From assembly GCA_019916065.1 (NCBI GenBank), contig CM034236.1, forward strand, positions 50,186,690 through 50,250,689: a DNA stretch of 64,000 nt. The letters run 5' to 3'. This DNA comes from Vitellaria paradoxa. Lineage: Eukaryota; Streptophyta; Magnoliopsida; Ericales; Sapotaceae. Under the pieces are notes generated by a model. The model saw only the letters and a program-made list of their open reading frames with translations. It ran no database searches and had not been told where the DNA came from. This document shows, piece by piece, positions 48,692 to 61,173 of this stretch; position 1 is the stretch's first letter; each line of letters starts with the position of its first letter. Made by a program: the position numbers and the translations under genes.

Positions 48692-51600
48692 ATGCTCGGT
48701 TTCCATAGAATCCGTTCCACTGTCTATTTTTAATTATGGAACTAAACTGCACGCCCCACCAGTGGATTGCTAATTAAATTACTTTTGGCACGGCTGATGA
48801 TTATTTTGTGGGCGAAATCTGAAATCTAAACTCTGAAGCAGCTGCTTAGCTTACTGCTGAATCCCCTTTCTCGTATGGACAAGCAGTCCAAACGTGCATT
48901 TATTTCCATGCTAAAGATGTAAAGCAAGCAGGTTGCCGTATTGCGCCAATTATGGTTGGAAAATTCAAATTAGCAATGTACCCAGTTGCCTTAAACAATC
49001 AATATTATTCATTGCCCTTAGTCTCTTCACCTTCAGGTTTTAATGAATTCCTGTGTGTGTGCGTGTGTGCGTGTACTTTCTGACACATAATTCATGTTTC
49101 ATTCTGTGTGGCTGCTACTCAGTTTGAATGAGCTTATTACGCATTTTTAATGTGGCATGGAAGAATTTGGTGCCGAGGAAAAAAATCTACGGGATGGGAA
49201 CTCCGAGGTTGGATCAATAATCTTGGTAAAACTTGATGCTTGCTGCGTTAAAGGAGCAATTCTGACAAATGAATGACATGTGAAGAATACTTGATTGGTG
49301 TGTGATCTGCTACTTCACAGTGGGTAGTTTTGTACGCATAGCAGCCACTCATAATTTGATGATGTATTATTCTCTTGGAGTCATGAGTACATACGTTTGA
49401 AAAAAAAAAGAGCTTTCATGCCATGCGCACTAGTATTTCTGCAACATCAGATGGATAGGGACTGCATAATTGCAAATGCCTGGTTCTCGTATCATTAGAT
49501 GGAGGATCGAGATTGCTAACCACCACGCGTAGCGAGTCTCCCTGCCTTCTGCGAAAAAGATTTTTCAATCCACTTCCCTTCAAAATTCAGCTGCATGTCA
49601 TCCTCTTTGAGTTCTTTGTCTGGGTCAATGTTAAACGTCCGGTTACATTTGCACGTTTTGCATTTCCGAATTGTGGGAGCTGGTAACTGGTATTCATATC
49701 GTCTTTAGAAGAATATTTCATTGAGTCTTGGTATTAATTTTTGATGGCAATAAATATAGACTTAATGCATGGGCAAATATCAAATTTCAATCATATGTTA
49801 AAATTATGATCAAGAGCATATTTTTGACTCAGAGTCATGTATTAGATAAATATAGAATAGTTCAATCTTGTTACTAGAAGGGATATGATAGAAAAAATAT
49901 TTTTTATAAATTATCACATCTCACCAACCTTTTAAGATCTAACATGTGCGTATTAAATTACCATTTGTGTATTAAGAAAGATTTGGAGGCAAGTGAGTTA
50001 ACGAAACATTACAATTAAATCAAGGCTCTACTAATTTTTACTTTCTACACCTATAAATATCCAATATGTATACATAATTGAAATGTGCACACTTCTAATC
50101 ATTTACACATTCTATCTCTCTCTCTCTCTGTATCTCTAAATACTCTTAACTTTCTATCTGACTTAGATTTTCAAAGAGTTCTTGGTCAGTAACCTCTAAC
50201 CATTTTCCTTAGTTGTTTATACTAATTCTGAAATGGAGTAATAGGTGACGCGAGGAACATGTACAGTATATTTTTATATCCTGTACATTTTTCAGCCCCA
50301 AAGTTTCTTCTTGATTGTTAAATTATTTCAGCGTGAAATGAAACTGCGCTCTGTTTGTTGGAAGATTGCATAATAATACCTCACTTCACGCCGCGCACTA
50401 CACCTTATATTGTGCATTAAAATGGTTGTGTTGTGGTTACGCCTGTCAACCGTGACCTGGACCCAATAATAATGGGTCAGCCCCGATAGATCCAATTCGA
50501 AGATCAAACAAACATGCAGGAAATTCGACTGTTGCTACCCATTTGATGACCTTGTAGTATTTTGTTTAATTTCTGTTTCCTTTCAACACTTGACATATAA
50601 TATTTTGTTAATAAATATTTTTTATTTAATCTCATGACTATTAATATAATATGTATGATTTACTTAGTGTTTTTTTGCAAAAAAATAAAAAATAAAAAAA
50701 TAACTCTTGGTAATTGGATCTGATATTTGATTAACAGTGAATGAAAAGTAATTTTAATAGATTGAGTCTGACCTTAATAGATTCACGCAATTTAGTTTGA
50801 AAAGTGAACCATTGACAAGCCTAGTGAGGTTAATTGAAGGTACTCTTGGAGCTTCAAATTTTTTTCAAAAATTTTTCAAAGACTCTAAAAATTTTTAATT
50901 TCTTTTATTCAAATTTCGACATATGTGTTATTTTTATATTATTTCAACATCAACTTTTGAATTTTTTTTTAATTTTTTTAGAACTCTAAATATCTCCTAA
51001 TTTTATCATATTGCTTTCATTAGTATATTTTATTTTTGAGATGAATTTAATCAGTTGGCTTAGGTCACTATGCTGTGTAAGAGATTAGTTAATTGAATCA
51101 AAATAATATTATCAAATATAATATCGATATTCTAATATGTATATATATTTGAAAATAAAGATAAAATTATTAAGATAGCATTTGGTTTAGTAAAAACCAA
51201 CAAAAATATTTGAAAATATCTGAAAATCTCTAAAACTTTCTAACACATTTTGGTCACCTTGTACTTTATAAAATCTCTATAAATTTCTATATATATTTAC
51301 ATATCTCAACCAATTTTTACAAATTCTAATACATTTTTTTACAAATTCCAATAACTTATTCACAAATCCCAATAACTTTTTGACAAATTTTAACAAATTT
51401 GACATAAATTCAAAAGAACGGGTTGAAAAAACTATTCTACTCTATTCCCATGGTTTCTTTCTCTAACTTTGTCACGCAGAAGTCAAAAAGTTCAACAACT
51501 TTCCAAAAAATTTTGACATAAATCCATAGAAATGGACTCAAGAACTCGTTCCCACGGTTTTTCTCTCTAACTTTTTACTTCAGAATCCAAAAGTTACACT

Positions 51601-52700
51601 ATTTATCTCCAAAAAATATGGTTTCGGTTAAAAATACCAAATGGTAAAAGTTATCCCGAACTAAAATTTTTCTTATTTTTTCTTGTTTTCTACCACTCAA
51701 AATGCTATCAAAATATAATATAATATGTATGTATTTAAAAAAAAAAAAAACCAAGATTAAGGGGAATTTCATTGTACACTTACCTAAATTAGATTGTGGA
51801 AAAGTCTTAACAACATGACTGCTAATTACCATTTCACGGACATATCTATTTGTTGATTTATTTCAATTACGTTGTTAATATTAATAATTTTTTAAGCCTT
51901 TATCGTAATAAACTATAGTACAATATTATTTATTATTAAATTATTTATATAATTTTTTTTAATAATTATGTAGCCTAAAATGGTTGAATCAAATTAAAAT
52001 TAGTGATTTAATTCGATTGAATTCGTTTATTTTAATTGAACAATCAAATTTTTAAATAATCCAAATCAGCACTCAGAGATGAATTTAAGTTTTAGCTCCA
52101 AACTGAATCATGCGCAGCCCAATATTGTTAGCATGGAGAATAATCTCGACAAGCTTCAAAAAATGTCGGAGGAAGAAACTGTAATTCAAGTTATGGAAAA
52201 TGACAAACGGGCTCAATTTAAGGAGCGTTTGAAGTGACAAAAAATAATAAAATTTGATAAAAATTGAGGGTTCTTAATTCGTATAGTGAAATAAAAAATG
52301 AACGACTTTTATAGATTCTGATTATTTTTTAGTGATTTTCAGTGTCCTAAATAAAGTTTTAATCAATCACGGTAACAATTTTTTTTGGTAATCTTTTTGA
52401 TATGATATTTTTGTTTTATATTTTGTTGTTCCCGACAAATTTTTCTTTCTCCAACTTTTGGTAATTAAATCGAAACCTGATTTGTAGGTAATATTTATAT
52501 ACCACACACATTTTAACATCCCGACGTGGAATGCCTATTAATTACAATTTTTTGAGCCAAATTTCAAATTAAATAAAACAGTTCATAGAGTGGAGTATTA
52601 GACACACGGATAGTTCTCGATGAATTTTAAGTGAGGACAGATGAGGTTTATTGGGGGCCCATGGGCTCAGCTCATTTACATTCTCTGTTGGTCGAAAGCA
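48692..52700. other. NRAMP 3' region and gene-free stretch
   Basis: About 48692-49400 is probably NRAMP 3'UTR and downstream sequence (GT microsatellite-like run at about 49051-49074). Beyond that I see no gene. AT-rich repeats starting ggtactcttggagcttcaa occur at 50840-51000. 51180-51620 is a block of repeated acaaattc(t/c)aataac words. A 52-codon frame at 52079-52237 is not recognisable. Confidence 0.5.
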
Positions 52701-52739
52701 GAATCTTAAGAAAAGAAAGCACATAATTTATTTACCGAA

Positions 52740-52912
52740 GATTTTTATTTCGCAAACAAACAGACCGTTTATCGCTAGGGTTCGTAGAACTAAAGAATAG
52801 GAGCCTTCACAATCCTCGCTTGGGGATTCCTTTCCAACGAAGACGAGAACAAACTCTCACCGAGAACAAAATCTGGGGTTTTCGTTCATCCCTGCAACTT
52901 GCGCGTTTCCAG
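52740..52912 (+). other. probable non-coding first exon of the FRIGIDA-like gene
   Basis: A region with plant leader character (gctagggttcg near 52777, then gaacaaaatctggggttttcg) ends in a good splice donor, ttccag|gtacgc, at 52912/52913. The FRIGIDA-like ORF far downstream is preceded 16 bases before its first ATG by a good acceptor (ccccttttgcag, ending 57712). The two would define a 5'UTR intron of 4800 bases. The transcription start is not determined; the link between the two is inference. Confidence 0.45.
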
Positions 52913-52926
52913 GTACGCCACATGCA

Positions 52927-52950
52927 TACATATATATATATATATATATC
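52927..52950. repeat. (AT)n microsatellite
   Basis: AT dinucleotides just inside the putative 5'UTR intron. Confidence 0.85.
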
Positions 52951-55109
52951 CACGGTTATATTTTTTACTTTATCGGTTGGGGCTTAGAGTCTTTAGACTT
53001 CATATACAGCCTCAGGTAGGATACCTAGTTTTGGTTTCTTAGTGTTTGTTTGTGCTTGGAAACGCCTTGTTTGATTTCTCTGTGATCTATTTTGGTTGTT
53101 GAGTGAAAAACTCACGTTTTGGTTTATGTGACTGTTTCCTTTGTGGAAATTTGCACTTGTAGCTCGATATTAGGGCTATATGTTACGGTGTGTGTTGTTT
53201 GTGGGTAATACGAATATATGTTGTTAGATTTCATATCGGTGATGAATAGGAGTTTAGAATTTTTTTTATCATTTTATTATTATTTTTTAATTGAGATTCA
53301 AGTATGAGCACATTCACGGTGGGGGGAAATTGCTGTGCTAGGAGGGGGTATGGGCAGCGATATCACAAATAAGTCTAGGAGGCAGCACAAATGCACACTG
53401 GAAATCATCATCTATTGCATTGCCCAGTGGCAAGGGAGGTTTTGGGGTTGATCTTCTTACTGTTTGGGGTGGTATGATTCATGCCTTGTTTGGTAGAGGA
53501 GCTCCCATGTACTTGGGGTTGGGTGTCCTAGAGGCAGTGAGGAGGCCGCTTGGGAATGGGGTTGCTTTGTCTGATGTGGAGTTTGTTGTGTAAGGCATCA
53601 CTAAACTGTCTCTTTTGAATCAGTTGAGTGCATAATATATAGTTTGAAAGGCCTTTGCTTTAGCAAGGTTAGATTATTCTTTATAGATTCCTGTTTACAT
53701 TTTTTTTGGGAATTTTATTTAATTGTAGATATTTGGGAGTTTGCCTTGGCCTTTTTGTGGTTTAGTGGGTTGGTATATGCAGTGCATTATGCATACAAGG
53801 CTGCATGCTCTCCCATGCCTCCTAATAAATTTTGCTTATCCCTACAAAAGAGGAAAAAATAATGATGGTACTTAATTATGGACTTCAATTTATAGAATTT
53901 GTCTTGTGTAGTCAAGCTTCCTGTTTGTACTGCAGTGATGATGGCGAAAGGAAAGCATTTGTATGGTGACATGCTTCATAGAAAAAAAAAATTGCTTTGT
54001 TGACGTGGTGGTAGTGTTGGTGTTAGTGATGCCTTCCATTGCACTGTAGGAGATTGCGATAACTGTGGTGTTGTTGCAAAGTTAAATGGTTAAAGCAAAC
54101 AAGTGATATTGGTCATAGTTGTGATATTCGTTCATTATCAGCCAATACCGGTTGGAACGTATTGTTCTTAAACAAAAACGGTACAATAGATTGATGATTT
54201 TGTTCGGGCAAGTTTTTCGCTGTATACTGTTGCTTTCCAGATTATTTTGAAAATTTCTGGCAACTTGTTCAGTTTTGGTGTTTCATCTGGAAAACTAGAA
54301 AGGAGTATTTATTATAAGGAAAATGTTTCTCTACCTGAGTTTTTTCACAGAAAATGCTACTAAAATGATGTTGCAATGACACTTTTGTAGTAGAAGTATT
54401 CTTTAATGGGTTATTTGTATTCTTTAATGGGTTATTTTATTTAAAGTGATAGTCTTACAACAAAGCCACATAATTCTGTTCAAAAATTCTAGAAGATTTT
54501 TTTGCTTATGTGTCATTATTCTTATTTTAATCAAAATGAGTCATTTTAAAAGATGGACTATGGAAGTGAAGCCCTACCCTCATTTGTTTAAGGAATTACA
54601 ATTGGTCAGTCTTCATCTTGAAAACAGAGGTGTTAGGTGCTTCTTGTTGCTGTGTTTGTACATTTGTGTTGGCCCCCCCTCCACCCCCCCCCCCAAAAAA
54701 AATTGAGTGAATCTTTTGGTCCTTTTGCATATTAGTTTCGTTTTCTTTTTCTTTTGTGTTGCTGACTGTATCATCCCCTTTGTTGCATTGCTATTCTTTC
54801 CCATTCTTTTCTTTATAATTGCACATACAAGTCGTTGCCATGTATGCCGACAATTACTTCTTTGTTCTATAGGAGAAAGCAAACTAGTGAACTACTTGGC
54901 TTAATTGATTGATGAACTTGATGAGGCTTAATTCAGTATTGTGGGCACTCCTCCTAGCCAAGAGGTTGGAGGGAGGGCTGGAGAACCAAAGTGCCTAAAG
55001 TCACATGTATGAGCACTTCTTGACTTGTAATCATGCAGGGGACCATTGTGGGTTCCCTTCTTTGTGATCATAAGGCAATTTAGGGATCCAACCCCCAAGG
55101 ATCTATGGA

Positions 55110-55494
55110 CAGAGGTGAGAAAAATCAGTTGAAATCGAATTTCAAAACCGAACCATTCATATTTGGTTTAAACGGTTTGGTCTATTTGGTTGGTTCAGTT
55201 TGGAGGTTATGCAAATTTTAGTTTTTGATAAAGTTTCTAAAAAAATTGACACTAGACCGATCAAATTTACTATATAGTATATATATTGATAAATATTATA
55301 TCTATTTTTTTTACAACATTATATATTTAATACAATATAAATGCATTAAAACCGAACTGACTGAATTTTGAAGCAAAATATTTTGAAAATTGAACTGAAT
55401 ACCTCTAATTCAACTGGTTTCATTTTATGAAAACTGAAATCATTTTGGTTCATTTCTGGACTCTCCAAAATAAAATTGACCAATGCTCACCCCT
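55110..55494. mobile_element. possible hAT-like MITE
   Basis: The left end cagaggtgagaaaaatcag is inverse to the right end gaccaatgctcacccct, with differences. The subterminal regions are rich in gaaccgaacc/ggtttggt words, characteristic of small plant hAT-type repeats with aggggtgagca ends. The interior is AT-rich. No 8-bp target duplication could be matched. Confidence 0.5.
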
Positions 55495-55720
55495 ATTTGC
55501 ATATAAGAGGGATCCAACCTCCCCCAATGTATGCAGATTGTGACTCCAATGATTCGCACTTGGTGAGCCACGACTAGCGAGCCTGAGCCAACCTACCTGT
55601 CTAAGCATAACTCTTAAAGATCTCATTCGCGAACCCCTTATGAGGGTTGCAGAATGGAGGCACGAGTGATTGATCGCCAAGGCACCCATGGATATTTGAG
55701 ATAATAGTGTCTCAACCATC

Positions 55721-55731
<11 letters not shown>

Positions 55732-55774
<43 letters not shown>
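55732..55774. repeat. (AG)n microsatellite
   Basis: About 21 AG dinucleotides followed by an acag tetranucleotide run (agacagacagacag), leading directly into the first copy of the 126-bp repeat. Confidence 0.95.
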
Positions 55775-55790
<16 letters not shown>

Positions 55791-55791
<1 letters not shown>

Positions 55792-55912
55792 ACTATATCA
55801 ATGACACATCTGACATATGGAACTGCATGCATGCACCCTTATTCTTAGGGATTTGCCATCATGTCCAAGCTTAAGTTGACCTTCCACTTTTCCCCCAAAA
55901 GCTCAAATATCT

Positions 55913-55951
<39 letters not shown>

Positions 55952-56072
55952 ACTATATCAATGACACATCTGACATATGGAACTGCATGCATGCACCCTT
56001 ATTCTTAGGGATTTGCCATCATGTCCAAGCTTAAGTTGACCTTCCACTTTTCCCCCAAAAGCTCAAATATCT

Positions 56073-56109
<37 letters not shown>

Positions 56110-56359
56110 CTCACCCATTACATTAAGTGAACCTCACCTACCCCAAGTGGCACCTTCTTGTTGGATCTTGAATTCTCAAATGCTTAGGTTGACAGCTCTA
56201 TGACCTTCTGTGAAAATGGTAGCACGCATGCAGAACTATATCAATGACACATCTGACATATGGAACTGCATGCATGCACCCTTATTCTTAGGGATTTGCC
56301 ATCATGTCCAAGCTTAAGTTGACCTTCCACTTTTCCCCCAAAAGCTCAAATATCTAACA
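55791..56359 (+). repeat. 126-bp unit repeated three times
   Basis: Copies at 55791-55916, 55951-56076 and 56234-56359, starting aactatatcaatgacacatc and ending gctcaaatatctaaca. I compared them base by base and see no differences. Copies 1 and 2 are followed by AG microsatellites and lie 160 bp apart; copy 3 is separated by an extra unique segment (about 56108-56233). Misalignment at AG runs is the likely mechanism; assembly error is possible. Confidence 0.9.
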
Positions 56360-57728
56360 CTCGATCGCTATAAATATAATCTAGGACCTTTAGTTACTCA
56401 TAAGAAACCCAATTATTTATCAAGAGTATTGAATCCCACCTTCCCTCTCTCTCTCTCTCTCTCCCTCTCTCGCACACGCGCGTGGGGGTTTTTTTGCTCT
56501 TCCTCTGCCACCCTCAAGTGGCTCACCAAACCTAGCAGCAATTTTCTCACCTTCCTAGATCTAGAGGCACCTGACAAGGATCCAACCTCTGTCTAGGGAT
56601 CCTCATGCAACTGCTCACTTACATCCACAAGTATTAATAAAAATTCTTGATCTTAGGTATAAGTTGATTAAACCCTCCTAATCACTATGTATTAGTATTA
56701 GGTCCTAAATTAGTTCTCTTTATTTTTGATTTTAAGTAACACATCGACTTTCATAGCAAAATTTGATGCTCACTTTGATACATATGAATGGATTTTATGC
56801 TTAAATGTATTTTAAATATTTTTTATTAGGGTGGGCAACATCAAAATGGTTATTAAAACCATTCATTTATCAAAAGGCAATATTATATTTTATTTTTTTT
56901 GAATATATATGTTGTTATAAGAATTTTTAATTACGTTAACATGGCTTGTGTTGTATTATAGTGCCACATTGTATTCATCAAATTTTATTAGTAGGTATAT
57001 ATATTTTTTATAAATGGTATACCAAAATGCACTAGTGCGCATACCATACCATTAACAAAAATGGTACGTTTTCCAGTGTACAACCAAGTTGTTGATGGCA
57101 GTGCAAGTAAATATCAAATTCTACTTATTTATGTTATGGCCTTCCTTTTACTTCCAGTTTCCTTTCCCTTTAAAAGATGTACGTGTAAAAGTTTGTTGAC
57201 CAATGCTGATTAGATTAATTAGTTGATGATTTATTTTTGTTATCTCACCTTTTTTGAATTTGCAAGCCCAAAAATTATTGTAGAAATGCTAAGTGTATGT
57301 GTTTAATTTGAGTTGATGCTGTGCCATTGAATGTGGTTGGTTTGAGTTTCATTTAATGGGTCATTCTGGTTTTTTCGTTTACTTATTAGAGTTCTATATA
57401 ATGGTTTTGCTGATTAGGAACTTTATACCTCTATGTTTTGGTGCCTGTGCATGTGGTTTGGTGTATTATATTTTTTCTGTTGAAATTATTACATGGTCTA
57501 AAGCAATTAAGCATGGACTGCTTAGATGGTACATGCTGGTTTGATTTATTTTGGGAGTAACATCCAAATGCATAATGTATTTCCATCTCTAACAAGTAGT
57601 AATTTTTTGGTTGTATGCTAACTTTTTCATTCTCATGCTGTGCGTATATTTTGACTTGGTATATTTTTTACCTCTTTGTCTTGTAATGTATTGTGTAGAA
57701 CCCCTTTTGCAGCTCATCCAAGGTTTGC

Positions 57729-59774
57729 ATGGCCATGGCTGACAAGGATCAAGTTTTGGGAATTGATGCAACTTCTTCTCTCATAGAACAGCTTGGCAAG
57801 GCACTTTCTGAACTGGAAGCTCACAAAGGTGCAGCTGAGGATAATATTACCTGGTCGGAAATTGAAGAATACTTTTGCCACCTTGATACCGTGATGAAGA
57901 AAAAATTTGAAGAGTTGGAACTGAGGGTGAAGGAGTTCAAAGAAAAAGAATCTGAGACTTGCTCATTGCTTACAGAGAGAGAGGCTTCTGTTGCTGCTAA
58001 AGAGCAAGATTTATTGGATCGGATTCAGGAACTAAAAGATTCTGCTGTTGCTGCCATTGTAGAGGCACGAGCAAATCACCAGCCAGAACCTTTTGAGCCA
58101 ATTGATGACAGGGACGGCAAAGAAACCAAGGTAAGTAACTTTCTTGGCGATACAAATGCACTCCTTGATGCCACAGAGGAGAATTCCCCAAACAAAACAG
58201 GTGAAAGTTCTGAAGGTGTGGCTGGCGAGGTTAAGCCTCGTCCAGAGCTGACACAATTTTGCAAAGAGATGGATGCAAAAGGTCTTCTCAATTATATTAT
58301 GGAGAATCAAAAAAATATATCTGCCATTCGTGCGGAACTTTCTATCGCACTAGAAAGTGCAACTGAACCAGGTCGTTTAGTGCTGTCTTCACTGGAGGGG
58401 TTCTACCCTCCTGATGATACTACCCAAGAAGGGGATAAAAGTGACGCAGCCCTTCGGGGCATGCGTCAATCCTGCCTTATGTTTATGGAAGCCATGGCCA
58501 CCTTATTGGCAAGGGCTGACCCAGGTGGTGATCACCTTTTGAACCCTGAAATTAAGCAGCAAGCCAAGGCCATTGCTGATGAGTGGAAGCCTAAGGTGGC
58601 TGGTACAGGCACTTATACTGCCAATGGAAACTCATTGGAAGTTGAGGCATTCTTGCAGCTCATTGCAACTTTTAGGATTGCATCAGAGTTTGACAGTGAA
58701 GAACTCTGCAGGCTTGTTCTTGCAGTTGCTCACCAGAGGCAGGCACCTGAGCTCTGCCGTTCTCTTGGGTTAACACACAACATACCAGGTTGGTTTTCTT
58801 TTAATCGACTGACCTGATGAGGTCTGGAGACAACCATCTTTTCCCCCATTCAACTGATCCAGTTAGGTTTCGTTGTGTTTTAATTCGTTAGAGAAATATA
58901 TGGTGTGAAGATGAAATGGTAGCAGAAGGATAATTGTGGTATAATAATTACAATTCGAAAGATTTTTATCTCTAATTGGATTTGAATCACTCGTGCCTGT
59001 TTTTTACAGGTGTTGTTGAATTATTGGTCAACAGTGGCAGACAAATCGATGCCGTACATTTTGTCCATGCCTTTGATCTTGCAGAAAGCATCCCCACTGT
59101 ACCTCTTCTGAAGACATATCTGAAGGATTTGAGGCGGAACTCACAAGGAAAACCTGGTAACTCGGGAGGTGGGGGTGGTGCACAGGTACTCTCTCGGCCC
59201 TCAGTAATGCTTCTTTGGCACTTCTGCTTTACTAAGCACTTCCTCACGTTTTCCTATGCAGAATGATGCAAATGCTCAAGAACTTGCAGCGCTGAGGGCA
59301 GTTATCCATTGTGTTAGGGAATACAAGCTGGAGGCTGACTACCCACTTGATCCGCTTCAGAGAAGGGTTGCCCAGCTAGATAAGCCAAAGGGTGATAAGA
59401 AAAGATCAGGGGAATCTGGTAAACACCAACACCACAAGAAGCCACGTGCAAATGGGGGATTCCATGGCTTCCGCGCTGCTCCCGTTCCCGCACCCACTCC
59501 TGCTGGTGGCGTTGGCAGACAGGCTCCCCCAGTTTTCAGTGAGAGAACCATATATGCAGGAGCATCGGAGAGGTATCCACATGCTGGCCTGAGCACCTAC
59601 AGTTACCAAACTCCTAGCCAGTCCTTGTATGCTCAGCAACCCTATGATCAAAGACCATACTACTATCCCCAGGATGACAGGGCCACTGCACCCGCATACA
59701 GTGCTGCTGCATCTAATTATGGCAGTTATATGGGTAGTGGTGGTATGCAGCCTTCACACCAGCAGTATATGTAA
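57729..59774 (+). CDS. FRL3-like: FRIGIDA-like protein (FRL3-type)
   Basis: FRIGIDA-like proteins are plant nuclear proteins of the FRIGIDA family, some of which act with FRIGIDA in flowering-time control; most have no defined biochemical activity. Three exons, 57729-58788, 59010-59185 and 59262-59774, join in frame to 582 aa; the second intron is only 76 bases. The N-terminal third is strongly charged and predicted coiled coil (MKKKFEELELRVKEFKEKES, about residues 56-110). The FRIGIDA domain runs from about 172 (RPELTQFCKEMDAKGLLNYI) to about 445, including KAIADEWKPK, EAFLQLIATFRIASEF, RRQAPELCRSLG-like and SGRQIDAVHFVHAF. A Lys/His-rich probable nuclear signal (about 453-480) and a Tyr/Gln/Pro-rich low-complexity tail follow. 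Two in-frame ATGs at 57729 and 57735 compete; the second (gccATGGct) has the better context. The FRL3 label is from memory of homologues. Confidence 0.93.
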
Positions 59775-60756
59775 TTCACTAATTCAACTTTAGGAAATTT
59801 GCCTTGGAGAAGAGCCCCCTGCTGATTGGATAGTTTCTTCCCTGTACAAACACGTGTAACTTTTTCTGTTGGGCGACTCTTTCTTCCAAGGCTTTTTTCA
59901 GATGCCGCTGAATCAGTATTTTGCTATTTGGTGCCTAATATTGATATTATTTCAAAATTATAGCAGCTTTTTCTGATTGGTCAATGAAAGAGATGTTATT
60001 AGCGTGTTGCCTGGTTTAGCTTTTACCTTGCAATGGATGAAATTAACCCACCCCCCCCCCCCCCCCCCACAAAAAAAAGGCGGTTGACGTCAGTTCGGTT
60101 ATAGCAAAGTCGGGGTTATTGTATTAAAATTGTTGAATTTTAATTTAATAATTTTTATTTTGTTGTAGCGAGCTGACATCAAACGATGTTAACCCCTAAA
60201 TTTGTGAAAGTGTGCATTAACGGGGGTGGGAAAGTTGTATTTTTTTTTTTGGTTATCACTCTCTCTCTACCTCTCCTTGTGTATGGAAAGGTTATTTTCT
60301 TTGGTACCTTAGCTGCGCATCGTCAATTTTGGTTTCAGGAATCCTTTGCTATAAATAGCGGGATCATTTTTTGTCATGGTAATATAGATGTTACACTTCT
60401 ATATTTTGCACTGCATGAAGATCGTACTCTTTTAACTGTAATATTTTTAATATTTTGCACTGTTAATTTGTTGTGTAATTTGTCTATTAATTAATCTTAG
60501 CTAATGTAATTATAAGTTTAACCACTTTAATTTAATTACTATGATTCCCTACTTTATTTTGTACTGTTTTTAAACACAATTAGGTCGTGTTTAATTTTAA
60601 TTTTATAAAATTGTTGCCAAAAAAAAAAATTTCTAGAGATTGTTTCTAAAAATTGACTTGTGACACTAAAAAAATGTTTTAAGTGATTATATTTGGAAAT
60701 TAATTTTGAAAAGGCAAAACAACCAAAAAAAAAGACAAAACCTTTATTTTTTTATT
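59775..60756. other. FRIGIDA-like 3'UTR and spacer
   Basis: About 59775-60030 is probably 3'UTR. A C run of about 18 at 60051-60068 and an A run follow. 60073-60185 may be a tiny MITE: gttgacgtcagttcg faces cgagctgacatcaaac in inverted orientation. 60581-60720 resembles the interior of the CACTA element at 6411-6545. No gene seen. Confidence 0.5.
60051..60068. repeat. poly(C) run
   Basis: About 18 consecutive C followed by an A run, 280 bp after the FRIGIDA-like stop codon. Long C runs are rare in this window and are prone to sequencing error. Confidence 0.85.
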
Positions 60757-61087
60757 GGGTAAATTACACCTAGACCCCTTAAACATTAGGGTAATTACAC
60801 CTAGACCCCCTCAACATTTGAAATTAGCAAATAACCCCTTATTTTGAAATGTTGCTCACAAACGACCCCCCTCCGTTAGATATACTTCAACGTCCGTTAA
60901 TTTATTAGTGTAAAGACAAATTTGCCCCTTCCATGTAACAGTAAGGTTCCTATTCTTTCTTATTTCTTTTTTATTTGTTTTTGTTTTTTCTTTTTAAATT
61001 TTTTGGTTTTTGAATCACTCTCTCGAGTCTCTCCATTTTTTCTGAGACGAAACCCCTCATCTCCCCTCCTCTCCCTCTGCGAATCGA

Positions 61088-61173
61088 AAACCCTAACTCC
61101 CTGCTGAGCACCTTTTTCGATCTCTGAAACGAAAACCCTAACCTAGACGAAACTAATTTAGATGAAACCCTAA
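61088..61173 (+). promoter_or_regulatory. three telo-box motifs in the MULE leader
   Basis: AAACCCTAA at 61088-61096, 61133-61141 and 61165-61173. Telo-boxes occur in promoters and leaders of plant genes expressed in dividing cells. Their presence upstream of the transposase could support expression in meristems; this is inference. Confidence 0.5.

Larger units (their letters stand above)
52913..57712 (+). other. inferred 5'UTR intron of the FRIGIDA-like gene
   Basis: A 4.8-kb stretch without any recognised gene between a donor at 52913 and an acceptor ending at 57712. It contains a hAT-like repeat (55110-55494), AG microsatellites, a 126-bp unit present three times (55791-56359), and a GC-richer open stretch at about 53345-53593. 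Splicing across it is inferred only from splice-site quality; part could equally be ordinary intergenic sequence. Confidence 0.4.

Noticed and set aside
52079..52237. 52-codon frame (MNLSFSSKLNHAQPN...) upstream of the FRIGIDA-like leader
   Set aside because: Short, no homologue known to me, and it ends inside a common AT-rich repeat.
55638..55832. Open frames across the AG microsatellite
   Set aside because: They are translations of dinucleotide repeats.
55791..56359. CRISPR-like array
   Set aside because: Three 126-bp units with unequal microsatellite spacers in a plant genome; neither unit nor spacer sizes fit.
60186..60494. 102-codon hydrophobic frame
   Set aside because: T-rich sequence translated; no family resemblance.
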